A DNA stretch of 32,640 nucleotides, from the NCBI GenBank assembly GCA_016873315.1, contig VGXL01000017.1, positions 1 to 32,640 on the forward strand, written 5' to 3'. The DNA comes from Phycisphaerae bacterium. Its GTDB lineage: Bacteria; Planctomycetota; Phycisphaerae; Phycisphaerales; SM1A02. A model generated the notes under the pieces. That model saw nothing but the letters and a program-made list of their open reading frames with translations, had not been told where the DNA came from and searched no databases. The position numbers were made by a program, and so were the translations under genes. Positions 1-9,225 of the stretch are shown piece after piece. Numbering within the stretch: the first letter of the stretch is position 1; each line of letters opens with the position of its first letter.

Positions 1-2
1 GC

Positions 3-293
3 TTCATCGAGGAACCCTTCGTCGCGCAGGCGGATCATGCCGCCGGCGATGCCGAGGAGACGAATCTCCTGCTGACGGGCATTGCCAATCTGGTCACGAC
101 CCGCAGCGATGTCTTCACGGTCTACCTTCGGATTCGTGCCTTCACCCAGAATCCAGCGACGGGGCGCTGGGATGCGACCGATGGCGAAAACGTGATCGAG
201 GACACCCGATACGTCATGCTCGTTGACCGATCGCAGGTCAACCGGCCGGGCGATGCACCGCGCATCCTGTACGTCGAGCGGATCGATGATTGA
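3..293 (+). CDS. C-terminal end of an unidentified protein (5' truncated)
   Basis: An open frame runs in from the left edge and stops with TGA at 291-293, giving 96 residues without a start codon. The visible part reads like an ordinary protein: it has a stretch about leaving a test set of values (LLTGIANLVTTRSD), a beta-rich segment (VFTVYLRIRAF) and an acidic end (YVERIDD). The wording of the FTVYLRIRAF region is reminiscent of large planctomycete proteins near type IV pilin or secretion genes, but I cannot name the family from a tail alone. It is followed by 108 bp without a gene and then uppS on the same strand. That gap holds a pyrimidine-rich run (about 362-378) but no hairpin that I would call a terminator. 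Confidence 0.6.
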   Translation, partial: FIEEPFVAQADHAAGDAEETNLLLTGIANLVTTRSDVFTVYLRIRAFTQNPATGRWDATDGENVIEDTRYVMLVDRSQVNRPGDAPRILYVERIDD

Positions 294-401
294 TCGCTCT
301 GTTCCGTTTCGGCACATTCAGGCCCAGTCCCTCGTCACGCTCATCCGCTGGCAGGGCTGGGTCCTTTCTCTTTTCTCGTCCCGCACCCAACGGAGCGCCT
401 C

Positions 402-1169
402 ATGAGTGGTGCGCGGCCAGCCTCGAGCCGAGCGCCGTCAGCAGCGGATCCCCCGCGGCTGCCGCGGCACGTTGCGGTGATCATGGATGGCAACGGTCGA
501 TGGGCCGAAGCCCGGGGGCACTCCCGACTCATGGGGCATGCTGCAGGTGCGGAGCGTGCGAAAGAACTGACGGAACGCTGCGGGAAGCTCGGCATTGAGG
601 TGCTGACGCTGTACAGCTTCAGTGTCGAGAACTGGAAGCGGCCCGCCGACGAGGTGGCCGGCCTCATGGAGCTTGCCGCACTCCAATTGGCGGCGGAACG
701 CGAGGCGCTCGCGGCGAGCAATGTCCGGTTCCGGCACCTCGGCTCGCGACACGGTCTTCCCGCCCGGGTGCTCGACGAGTTGGACACGACCGAACGACGG
801 ACAGCGCACTGCTCAGGCCTGACGCTCTGTCTGGCGTTGAACTACGGGGCGCGTGATGAGATCGTCGCCGCGATGAGGTCCTTGGCCCTTGAGGTGGCTG
901 AAGGTCGGCTGTCGCCTGGTGACATCGACGAAGGGCTGGTCTCGTCCAGCCTCTCCACAGCAGGCTTGCCCGATCCTGATCTGGTGATCCGGACAGCGGG
1001 GGAGTCTCGGATGTCCAACTTCCTGCTCTGGCAGGTGTCCTACGCCGAGTTGCATGTCACGAGCGTGCTGTGGCCTGACTTTGATGCGGTTGCGCTTGAC
1101 GCGGCACTCGCCGACTATGCGGGCCGGACCCGCAAGTGGGGGCGTCTTGCAGGGCAGAAGGCATCGTGA
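402..1169 (+). CDS. uppS: Isoprenyl transferase (undecaprenyl diphosphate synthase family)
   Basis: This 255-residue cis-prenyltransferase condenses isopentenyl diphosphate units onto farnesyl diphosphate to make the C55 lipid carrier for cell-envelope polymers; it acts in the cytosol at the membrane. The family signature MDGNGRWA is at residues 28-35 with the Mg-binding Asp29, followed by the GH-x-x-G-type segment (LMGHAAGA), the SVENWKRP segment (the NW-R/K motif), and the C-terminal RTAGESRMSNFLLWQ and YAEL segments that bind substrate diphosphate. The length is normal for the family, with an Ala/Ser/Pro-rich extension of about 20 residues at the N-terminus. The ATG has a GGAG about 8 nt upstream (within 391-396), so this is a leadered gene. 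The assignment is secure; the exact product chain length (C55 or other) is not determined by the sequence alone. Confidence 0.95.
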   Translation: MSGARPASSRAPSAADPPRLPRHVAVIMDGNGRWAEARGHSRLMGHAAGAERAKELTERCGKLGIEVLTLYSFSVENWKRPADEVAGLMELAALQLAAEREALAASNVRFRHLGSRHGLPARVLDELDTTERRTAHCSGLTLCLALNYGARDEIVAAMRSLALEVAEGRLSPGDIDEGLVSSSLSTAGLPDPDLVIRTAGESRMSNFLLWQVSYAELHVTSVLWPDFDAVALDAALADYAGRTRKWGRLAGQKAS

Positions 1170-1254
1170 TGTTCACGATTGTGCCGAACTCACGCTGGCC
1201 TCCTCCCAGCGACCCCGTACACTTCATGAGTCCGTAGTTCTGACTCACCTCAAG

Positions 1255-4200
1255 ATGTTGCCCATGCCTGGCTTTCCTTGCCATCATGCCCTGCCGCGTG
1301 AGCTGCGACGGCTCACGCGGTTGGCGGCGGTGTCTTTCGCGGTTGGCCTTGCTGCTCTGGCGCCCCCGGCTGCGGATGCAGGTTCTTCCGTGTGTGACAG
1401 TGTCTTCGTCGGCGATCTCAACGGTGACAAGAAGGTCACGGTTGCTGATGTGGCCGTCTTCCAACAGCTGCGCGGGTCGGGCAGTTACTCCGCTTGCGCG
1501 GACTTCAACCGGGATGGCATCCTGAATGATGCCGATGGCACTGTGCTGTCGACGCTGGTGGACTTCAACAGCAGCACGATCAACGGTGGTGGCCAGTTCC
1601 GCGTACCGAACATTGCGCTGAACGAGATCCGGCTCGGCGTATCGTCCACAGCGACACCCCTCCAGCAACGCTACATCGAGTTGCGGGTCCCGCAGGACAG
1701 TTTCCCGAGTAACTACGCATGGAACGGCACGCTGCCGACCGGGTACACGCTGTTGATCATTGGGCGTGATCTTGATGATCAAGCCCTGACGGATCAGGGC
1801 GTCATCCTGCGAGCGATCGACCTGACCGGCATGCAGTTCCAGCGTGATGGTGAGTCCGCCGGCTACGCGCTGGTCCTGCAGGAGCAGGAACTTGGCTCGC
1901 CTCAGGTCTACAACCTGCCCACACCCAATATTCCCGTGCTGCGAACCCCGGAACTGGATCTGGGCGCGCCGTCCGACCTACTCATCGGCAATCCTGAGCA
2001 ACGCAACCTCACGGTGCTGCTGACTTACCGCCGGCCATTGTCATCCAGCCCCCCGTACGATCCCGTGGCGACAGAGCCTGAAGCGGGGAGCGACCTCGAT
2101 TCGGGGAATGCCTGTCGCCTGGTGGCGCGGCAGGTTTCAACCGATGCTGGCCCGCCGCCTTGGGATGTGATCATCGATGCGGTGAGCCTCAAGCGCACGC
2201 TGGTCAACAGCGATTCGGTCGGCTGCATCTACTGCCCGGCGCCCGACTACGCGGTGGGGCCGATTGCCGTTCCCAACGGTCACATCGAAGCCCCGCTTCA
2301 TGCTTGGCGCTGTGAGGGGACCGGCGCGGACGAAGGCCAGTGGCGCGCACTGATTCAGGATCCCGCATTCGGGGTGGATACCCCCGGCGCGACCAACCGT
2401 GCCTGCGACGATCTGGATTCCTTCTGTGGCGACCCGACAGCGGAGAGTTGCTTCATCGCTCATGCTGCGCCTTCCTGCAGCGATGCCGCGTGCTGCTCGG
2501 CCGTTTGCGAAGAGGATCCTGCATGCTGTGCCGTCGGTTGGGATCCTGACTGCGTCGACAGGGCAGCGGAAATCTGTCTTGCGTGCGGTGGATCCGGGGC
2601 TGGAGATTGCTTTGTTGAGAGCGACCTTCCGTACTGTGATGACCTTGAGTGCTGCGATTCCGTCTGTGACATCGATCCCCTCTGTTGCCAAACGGGGCTC
2701 TCGTGGGACGCACAGTGTGCGCAGATCGCACGGGAGGAATGCCTCAATTGCGGAGATCCTGTGGGCAACTGCTTCGTGCCCCATGTGCTTCCGAATTGCA
2801 ACGATCCTGCCTGCTGCAGTCTCGTTTGCAACGCGGATCCGATCTGCTGCACACTGACATGGGACACTCCCTGTGCTCTGTTTGCAATCCTGCGCTGCGA
2901 GCCGCTTGCGTGCGGATCACCAGTAGCTGGTGAGTGCTGCCAGTCCCACCCATCTCCGTTTTGCAACGATCCGGGGTGCTGCAAGGTCATCTGCGACCTA
3001 AATCCGTATTGCTGCGAGGTGCAATGGGATCTTTCGTGCGCCTTGAGCGCCGCTGACCTGTGTGTTTCCATTCAGTGCATTTGTGGTGCACCGGACGCAG
3101 GAGATTGTTTTGCACCGCATGCGGGCATTGGTTGCAGCGACCAGCAGTGCTGCGATCGGGTCTGCAGCATCGATGCATTCTGCTGCGCGGTGAGCTGGGA
3201 TGAGTCGTGTGTCAGGACGGTGGGCTTTGAGTGCGCACAGACACCCAGTTGTCAGCCTGTTTGGGGCATCCCCCCGTTCGGGAGCTGCTTGGTCGAGCAC
3301 CTCTCTCCCGGCTGCAATGACCCGGCATGCTGCGACGAGGTCTGTGCGATCAATCCGTTCTGCTGCGAAACCGTTTGGGATGCTCAGTGTGTCGATGATG
3401 CCGGCGCCTTCTGTTCGTCGTGCGGCGACATCGATGTCGACTCGTGCTTCGTCATTCACAGTCTTCCGACCTGCAACAATGAAGCGTGCTGCCTGAAGGT
3501 CTGCAGCATCGACTCGTACTGCTGCGAGTTCAGTTGGGACAGTTTGTGCGTCGGTCACGCCTACGGCGAGTGCCCGCCTGCTACGGAGACCTGCGGAGAC
3601 CCCGTGCTTCGACCTTGCTTCGTGGCATCGTCCTTGACAGGCTGCGAGGATGAGGATTGCTGCGCCGAGGTCTGCGGGAACTTGGATGCATCGTGCTGCG
3701 AGTACCAGTGGGATGCCATCTGCGCTGCGATCGCCTTCGAGGTCTGCACCCTGCCAGCGGGTTCTCAGGGAGCGAACGGGGATTGCCTCGCCCCCCACCC
3801 GACTCGAGGGTGCGCAAGTGGTCCATGCTCCGCAGCCGTGTGCAGCGTTGCGCCCGAGTGCTGTGCTGCGGGCTGGGACGAGCGATGTGTGACCATCGCC
3901 TTCGCAGTCTGTGTGTCCCCCAACACCTGCCCCGCCGAGGGATCGTGCTTCAGCCCCCACAACGGTCCAGGCTGCGACGATGCAACCTGCTGCAACTCCG
4001 TCTGCTCGTTCGATTCGAGCTGCTGCACCAACCGCTGGGACAGCGAGTGCAGCGCACTCGCTGACAACCTCTGCGTGGTCCAGGAGCCGGATTGGCGTTG
4101 CCCCTGCATCGGCAGTTGCTTCAATCCCCATCCCGACACGCCCGGCTGCGAGGACTATTCGTGCTGCTCCGCCGTGTGCGCCGAGTTGCCAGACTGCTGC

Positions 4201-5493
4201 ACGGTGGGCTGGGACCTTGCGTGTTCGACGCTGGCCCGACAACGCTGCTGCGGCCCGGTCGGTTGTGGCAGCGGCTGCAACGGTTCATGCCTCGAGTCGC
4301 ACGGTACGCCGTTCTGTGATGAGCCGTATTGCTGTGCAGCGGTGTGTGCGCTCCTGCCATACTGCTGCGAGGCGTTCTGGGATCAGGGTTGCGTCGACAT
4401 CGCTGCTGAGCGTTGCGCAGTCGGCTGTGGTTCGCCGTACGGCCAGAGTTGCTTCTCGCCTGCCAAGGGAACGCCTGGCTGCAATGACATCGCGTGCTGT
4501 CGCTTGGTCTGCGACATCGATTCGTACTGCTGTGAGTTTGAATGGGACGATGTGTGTGCGCAGTTGGCGTTCGGGGTGTGCAACGTCCCCAACTGCTCCG
4601 ATCCAGGATTGGGCGATTGTTGCAGCGTCCACAATGGACCATGGTGCTCCGATACCGCGTGCTGCGAAGCGGTGTGTGCAGCTGATTCGTTCTGTTGCGA
4701 AGTGATCTGGGATGAGTTCTGCGTCAGTGGGACCTATGAGTTCGACGGGGCATGCGGCTGTCTCTTGGAGTGTGGTGATGTGTGCGCAGAGAGCTGCTGC
4801 ACGCCCCACTTCGCACCAAGGTGCAACGACCTCGTGTGCTGCACCGAGGTGTGCATGCAAGATGAGGTTTGCTGTGATACAGAATGGGACCAGGTGTGCG
4901 CGGAACTTGCGGGCAACCTGTGCGACGGTAGTGACGGTGGTAGTGACGCATGCCCGCCCCCGTGCGGCCTTCCTGAGTACGGCTCGTGCTGCGTGCCGCA
5001 TGGAACACCAGGGTGCGAAGATCTTGCGTGTTGCACCGAGATCTGCAAGATTGATCCGTTCTGCTGTGACGGAATCTGGGATGCCACCTGCGCCAAGCAA
5101 GCGGGATCGGAGTGCTCGGTGTGCTCGGGCGGTGGCGGATTGACCTGCGGCGCCTCGCAAGCTGGTTCCTGCTTTGAGGTGCACACCAATCCGTACTGCG
5201 ACTTCGAGGCGTGCTGCCTCCTGACCTGCAAGTTCATCCCCGAGTGCTGCTCGGTCGGGTGGGATCAATCCTGCGTGGCGTTTGCCGAGAGCGAATGCAG
5301 TGCCTTCGCCGGTGCCAACGCGTTCCCCCCGACGGTGGATGAACTGCGGCGCCAGCGGGGACTTCGTGACGGACGCCCCAAGCGGAAGATCCGTTCACTG
5401 CTGCCTCAGTTGCAGCGCGGTCAGGCCTTGGACGGCGGCCTGTTGGCACCACCGGCGTCGGTGCCGCCCAGTCTCTCCAATACCGTCAAGTGA
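1255..5493 (+). CDS. Giant secreted cysteine-rich repeat protein with dockerin-like EF-hands
   Basis: This 1412-residue exported protein is of unknown function. Residues 1-42 form a signal peptide (basic n-region, hydrophobic LAAVSFAVGLAALAPP, cleavage after ADA). A dockerin-like pair of calcium loops follows: DLNGDKKVTVAD (54-65) and DFNRDGILNDAD (83-94). Residues about 120-385 are beta-rich, beginning NEIRLG and QRYIELR, which resembles a lamin-tail-like domain (tentative). Residues 391-1348 hold 17 tandem copies of a unit of about 56 residues, each with about ten cysteines and the core CCxxVC, then CC-x3-WD-x2-C. The last 64 residues are basic and proline-rich and show no PEP-CTERM or LPXTG sorting signal. 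ATG 1255 was chosen because the reading frame upstream lies inside uppS; ATG 1264 is equally possible, and neither has a clear ribosome binding site. A TACACT hexamer at 1218-1223 is a possible -10. A structural, disulfide-stabilised surface or matrix role is likely but unproven. Confidence 0.9.
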   Translation: MLPMPGFPCHHALPRELRRLTRLAAVSFAVGLAALAPPAADAGSSVCDSVFVGDLNGDKKVTVADVAVFQQLRGSGSYSACADFNRDGILNDADGTVLSTLVDFNSSTINGGGQFRVPNIALNEIRLGVSSTATPLQQRYIELRVPQDSFPSNYAWNGTLPTGYTLLIIGRDLDDQALTDQGVILRAIDLTGMQFQRDGESAGYALVLQEQELGSPQVYNLPTPNIPVLRTPELDLGAPSDLLIGNPEQRNLTVLLTYRRPLSSSPPYDPVATEPEAGSDLDSGNACRLVARQVSTDAGPPPWDVIIDAVSLKRTLVNSDSVGCIYCPAPDYAVGPIAVPNGHIEAPLHAWRCEGTGADEGQWRALIQDPAFGVDTPGATNRACDDLDSFCGDPTAESCFIAHAAPSCSDAACCSAVCEEDPACCAVGWDPDCVDRAAEICLACGGSGAGDCFVESDLPYCDDLECCDSVCDIDPLCCQTGLSWDAQCAQIAREECLNCGDPVGNCFVPHVLPNCNDPACCSLVCNADPICCTLTWDTPCALFAILRCEPLACGSPVAGECCQSHPSPFCNDPGCCKVICDLNPYCCEVQWDLSCALSAADLCVSIQCICGAPDAGDCFAPHAGIGCSDQQCCDRVCSIDAFCCAVSWDESCVRTVGFECAQTPSCQPVWGIPPFGSCLVEHLSPGCNDPACCDEVCAINPFCCETVWDAQCVDDAGAFCSSCGDIDVDSCFVIHSLPTCNNEACCLKVCSIDSYCCEFSWDSLCVGHAYGECPPATETCGDPVLRPCFVASSLTGCEDEDCCAEVCGNLDASCCEYQWDAICAAIAFEVCTLPAGSQGANGDCLAPHPTRGCASGPCSAAVCSVAPECCAAGWDERCVTIAFAVCVSPNTCPAEGSCFSPHNGPGCDDATCCNSVCSFDSSCCTNRWDSECSALADNLCVVQEPDWRCPCIGSCFNPHPDTPGCEDYSCCSAVCAELPDCCTVGWDLACSTLARQRCCGPVGCGSGCNGSCLESHGTPFCDEPYCCAAVCALLPYCCEAFWDQGCVDIAAERCAVGCGSPYGQSCFSPAKGTPGCNDIACCRLVCDIDSYCCEFEWDDVCAQLAFGVCNVPNCSDPGLGDCCSVHNGPWCSDTACCEAVCAADSFCCEVIWDEFCVSGTYEFDGACGCLLECGDVCAESCCTPHFAPRCNDLVCCTEVCMQDEVCCDTEWDQVCAELAGNLCDGSDGGSDACPPPCGLPEYGSCCVPHGTPGCEDLACCTEICKIDPFCCDGIWDATCAKQAGSECSVCSGGGGLTCGASQAGSCFEVHTNPYCDFEACCLLTCKFIPECCSVGWDQSCVAFAESECSAFAGANAFPPTVDELRRQRGLRDGRPKRKIRSLLPQLQRGQALDGGLLAPPASVPPSLSNTVK
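2425..5298 (+). repeat. 17 tandem ten-cysteine repeats (protein-level)
   Basis: Seventeen units occupy residues 391-1348 of the secreted protein. A typical unit has single cysteines at the start, then C-F/C before a H-x(2)-P-x-C segment, a CC pair, VC, another CC pair, WD-x2-C and a closing C after an alanine-rich helix-like stretch. All 17 copies keep the WD-x2-C element. The DNA copies are diverged, so the repeats are old rather than a recent slippage product. Deviations: unit 9 has lost one cysteine of the first CC pair (GPCSAAVC), unit 2 has an extra residue before WD, and units 4 and 14-16 have CC instead of CF near the start. Confidence 0.9.
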
Positions 5494-5547
5494 GCAGGTC
5501 GCGCCCCGGGGGTCACGATCAGCGTCCAGACATCGAGTCCAAGGCCA

Positions 5548-5570
5548 CCGGCCCGTGACGCAACGGCCGG
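5548..5570. terminator. Possible bidirectional hairpin between convergent genes
   Basis: CCGGCC at 5548-5553 pairs with GGCCGG at 5565-5570 around an 11-nt loop. It lies in the 152-bp gap between the convergent ends of the cysteine-repeat gene and purA. There is no T-tract on either strand, so it is at best a weak or Rho-assisted terminator. The rest of the gap shows no gene that I can support. Confidence 0.25.
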
Positions 5571-5645
5571 ATCTGGATGATGTTCAAGCCCTTCAGCCCC
5601 GGCAATCCGGCCACGTGACCTGGGGCGTGCGGTCCGCGCGCGTGA

Positions 5646-6968
<1,323 letters not shown>

Positions 6969-6978
6969 GAAGCGAGGA

Positions 6979-6984
6979 ATGCTA
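6979..6984 (-). promoter_or_regulatory. Candidate -10 (TAGCAT) for purA
   Basis: On the minus strand TAGCAT ends 10 nt before the purA ATG, which predicts a leader of only about 3 nt. No good -35 is seen. It faces the hemW -10 (6999-7004), and the two hexamers are only 14 nt apart, so the two promoters must overlap. Confidence 0.5.
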
Positions 6985-6998
6985 ACGGGCTCAGGGAC

Positions 6999-7004
6999 TA
7001 GGCT
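6999..7004 (+). promoter_or_regulatory. Candidate leaderless -10 (TAGGCT) for hemW
   Basis: TAGGCT ends 6 nt before the hemW ATG, the spacing expected when transcription starts at or next to the start codon. There is no Shine-Dalgarno sequence between them. Confidence 0.5.
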
Positions 7005-7010
7005 GCAGCC

Positions 7011-8222
7011 ATGGAACCCGTGCATCTGGCGCAAGCGGACTCCGGGGCGACCGCCTCCCGGCCGCTCAGCGACTGGTTGCCGCAACTGCGGGCGGCCCGG
7101 CCCGCTGGCGCGTATGTGCATGTGCCGTTCTGCTTCCACAAATGCCACTACTGCGACTTCTATTCCTTCGTCGACACGAAGGACCGACAGGACGCGTATG
7201 TCGAGCGGCTCCTGGCCGAAGCTCGCACGATGGCAGAACTGGTGCATGAGCCGCTGCAAACGCTCTTCGTGGGCGGGGGGACGCCCACGCTGCTCGCCGA
7301 CGATCGGCTCCGGCGATTGCTCGGCGGGTTGCGTGAGGCCTTGCCGTGGGCCGACGGTGCGGAGTGGACGGTCGAGGCGAATCCCGAAACAGTCACTGCA
7401 GCGAAGGCCCAAGCGCTTGCCTCGTGCGGCGTCAACCGAGTGAGCATGGGCGCGCAGAGTTTCCAGCCGGAACTCTTGCGGCAACTCGAACGCCACCACG
7501 AACCCGCGTCGGTCGCGCGGGCGATGGGTCTGCTCCGAAACGCCGGGATTGAGCGGCTGAACATCGATCTCATCTTCGCGATCCCGACCTCGACCTTGGC
7601 GCAGTGGCAAGACGACCTAGCGCAGGCGCTGAAGTTCGCGCCGGATCACCTGTCGTGCTACGGGCTCGTCTACGAGCCGGGAACGCCGCTGCGCGCACGG
7701 CTCGAGGCTGGGGGAGTCGAGCGGCTGGACGAGGAACTTGAAGCGAGCATGGTCGAGCACACGGTCGACACGCTCGCGGCGGCCGGCTACCACCACTACG
7801 AGATCAGCAACTGGGCCAAGCCCGGTCAGGAGTGCCGGCACAACATCCTTTACTGGCAGAATGGGGAGTGGATCGCGCTCGGTCCGAGCGCCAGCGGTCA
7901 CGCTGCGGGTCTGCGTTGGAAGAATGTTGCGCTCCTGCAGGAGTGGCTCGACGGGGGACCGTGGCCGCCTGTGCGGAGCGTCGAATCGCTCGATGAGGAT
8001 GGGCGGATCGGCGAGGCGTTCTTGATGGGATTGCGGCTTCTCGATGGCATGGAGGCCCAGCGGGTGCGCGAACTGCTTGCTCGCGGATCGCGTGCCGCGC
8101 AGCGCCAAGCAGCGCTCGATGCCGCCGTGGCGCGTGGCGACATGATGTGGACCGACGGCCGGCTGCGATTCTCGGAGCGTGGTGTGCTCACGAGCGACAG
8201 CGTGCTGCGGGACCTGCTGTAA
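7011..8222 (+). CDS. hemW: Radical SAM family heme chaperone HemW
   Basis: This 403-residue protein belongs to the HemN/HemW radical SAM group. The N-terminal HVPFC-x3-C-x2-CDF motif (Cys41, Cys45, Cys48) binds the [4Fe-4S] cluster. It is followed by the SAM-binding VGGGTPT (about 87-93), VEANPET, the RVSMGAQSF segment and the EISNWAKPG-x-x-CRHN-x-x-YW signature typical of HemW. HemW proteins act as heme carriers that deliver heme to respiratory enzymes rather than oxidising coproporphyrinogen. The motif here lacks the extra cysteine of true HemN (CxxxCxxCxC), which supports HemW. It is encoded upstream of the succinate dehydrogenase locus, whose cytochrome subunit needs heme, but the adjacency may be accidental. 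The start is supported by a -10-like hexamer 6 nt upstream. Confidence 0.93.
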   Translation: MEPVHLAQADSGATASRPLSDWLPQLRAARPAGAYVHVPFCFHKCHYCDFYSFVDTKDRQDAYVERLLAEARTMAELVHEPLQTLFVGGGTPTLLADDRLRRLLGGLREALPWADGAEWTVEANPETVTAAKAQALASCGVNRVSMGAQSFQPELLRQLERHHEPASVARAMGLLRNAGIERLNIDLIFAIPTSTLAQWQDDLAQALKFAPDHLSCYGLVYEPGTPLRARLEAGGVERLDEELEASMVEHTVDTLAAAGYHHYEISNWAKPGQECRHNILYWQNGEWIALGPSASGHAAGLRWKNVALLQEWLDGGPWPPVRSVESLDEDGRIGEAFLMGLRLLDGMEAQRVRELLARGSRAAQRQAALDAAVARGDMMWTDGRLRFSERGVLTSDSVLRDLL

Positions 8223-8251
8223 CGAGCGGAACTGGAGCCATGCGATGACGG

Positions 8252-8299
8252 GCTTCGAGAGCGAAGCGAGGAAGTGGCGTGCTGAGCGAGTCGCTCAGC
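8252..8299. terminator. Two tandem hairpins between convergent hemW and sdhB
   Basis: The first hairpin is GCTTCG (8252-8257) with CGAAGC (8262-8267). The second is a perfect 9-bp inverted repeat with a 1-nt centre at 8281-8299 (GCTGAGCGA/TCGCTCAGC) that overlaps the sdhB stop codon. Neither is followed by a run of T on either strand, so a terminator role is plausible from position rather than proven by form. Confidence 0.35.
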
Positions 8300-9107
8300 G
8301 GCCTGTGAAGAACTTCTTCACCGCGTGCACAGTCACATCGCGGCCGATGGCGGCGATCGACTCAGTGAGCGGGATTTCCTTCGGGCAGACCTTCACGCAG
8401 TTCTGCGCATTGCCGCAGTCATTCACGCCGCCCTCGCCGGTGAGCGCCTCGAGTCGAGCATCCTTCTCGGTCGCGCCCGTCGCGTGCATGTTGAAGAGCC
8501 GCGCCTGGTTGATGGCTGCCGCGCCGACGAACGAAGTGTCCCACGACTTCGGTTCAGCTTCCTTCTGATACTGCGGGCACGCCTCGAGACAGCACCCGCA
8601 GGTCATGCATGTGCTCATCACATAGCGCGTCTCTTGGCGATCGGGCGTTTCCTGCGGACCTGCCCCGAGGTCGTATGTGCCGTCGATCGGGACCCACGCC
8701 TTCACGCGGCGCAGTGCGGCGAACATGCGCTCGCGATCGACCGAGAGGTCGCGGACCACGGGGAACTTGCCCATGGGTTCGATGGTGATCGTGTTGTCTT
8801 CGCCCACGATGTGTCCGACCAGTGCGCTGCACGCGGGGCGGACTCGGCCGTTGATGACCATGGCGCACGAGCCGCAGACCTCCTCGAGGCAGCCGGCGTC
8901 GTACACGACGGGCGTGGTCGCCGAGCCTTCGGTCGTGACGGGGCGAGCGGCGATGGACTGGAGCACGCTGATCAGGTTTGCGGTGTCCTGGGTCTCAACC
9001 TGGAACGACTCCCAGCGGGGCTGTTCGGCCGGTCCGTTCTGGCGCTTGATCGAGACGGTGATCGTGCGGATGGGATTGGCCGAAGTCGTGTCGGGCGAGG
9101 CGATCAT
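8295..9107 (-). CDS. sdhB: Succinate dehydrogenase iron-sulfur subunit
   Basis: This 270-residue subunit carries the three Fe-S centres that pass electrons from the flavoprotein to the cytochrome subunit of complex II. The plant-ferredoxin part shows Cys73, Cys78, Cys81 and Cys93 in C-x4-CGSCAMVINGRVRPAC for the [2Fe-2S] cluster. The C-terminal half has the C-x2-C-x2-C-x3-CP motif (STCMTCGCCLEACP) and a final C-x3-CP (NCVKVCPKEIPL) for the [4Fe-4S] and [3Fe-4S] clusters. The sequence style matches the B-type enzymes, in agreement with the five-helix SdhC at 12.1-12.9 kb. It is cut off from sdhA by an opposite-strand gene and has its own -10-like TAGAAT 9 nt before the ATG, so it is probably transcribed separately. 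Confidence 0.95.
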   Translation of the reverse strand: MIASPDTTSANPIRTITVSIKRQNGPAEQPRWESFQVETQDTANLISVLQSIAARPVTTEGSATTPVVYDAGCLEEVCGSCAMVINGRVRPACSALVGHIVGEDNTITIEPMGKFPVVRDLSVDRERMFAALRRVKAWVPIDGTYDLGAGPQETPDRQETRYVMSTCMTCGCCLEACPQYQKEAEPKSWDTSFVGAAAINQARLFNMHATGATEKDARLEALTGEGGVNDCGNAQNCVKVCPKEIPLTESIAAIGRDVTVHAVKKFFTGR

Positions 9108-9116
9108 GGCTGGGCG

Positions 9117-9122
9117 ATTCTA
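9117..9122 (-). promoter_or_regulatory. Candidate -10 (TAGAAT) for sdhB
   Basis: On the minus strand TAGAAT, one mismatch from TATAAT, ends 9 nt before the sdhB ATG, predicting a leader of about 2 nt. It gives sdhB its own promoter although it belongs functionally with sdhCA. Confidence 0.55.
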
Positions 9123-9225
9123 GGCTTGCAGGACGCCCGCGGTGGCGCGAAGGGTGCCGAGGTTGCCCGAGTCGGGCAATTGCGCAAACCCAACCATGGG
9201 TTCGGCCGATAGGTGGGTCATGGCC

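Noticed and set aside
1226-1237. Tiny ATG-AGT-CCG-TAG frame after TACACT, upstream of the cysteine-repeat gene
   Set aside because: It is three codons long, the hexamer is only 2 nt before the ATG, and there is no ribosome binding site. It is too short to call a leader peptide.
1054-1254. Longer N-terminus for the cysteine-repeat protein starting inside uppS
   Set aside because: It would place 67 low-complexity residues before a clear signal peptide and would overlap uppS by more than 100 bp.
2425-5298. Recent DNA tandem duplication
   Set aside because: The repeats are similar at protein level only. Spacing and codons vary from copy to copy.
5519-5645. Minus-strand translation of the convergent gap containing LPGLKGLNIIQIRPLRHGP, possibly the tail of a lost gene
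   Set aside because: Only about 40 residues have any protein-like character, there is no start codon of its own except within purA, and no family is recognised.
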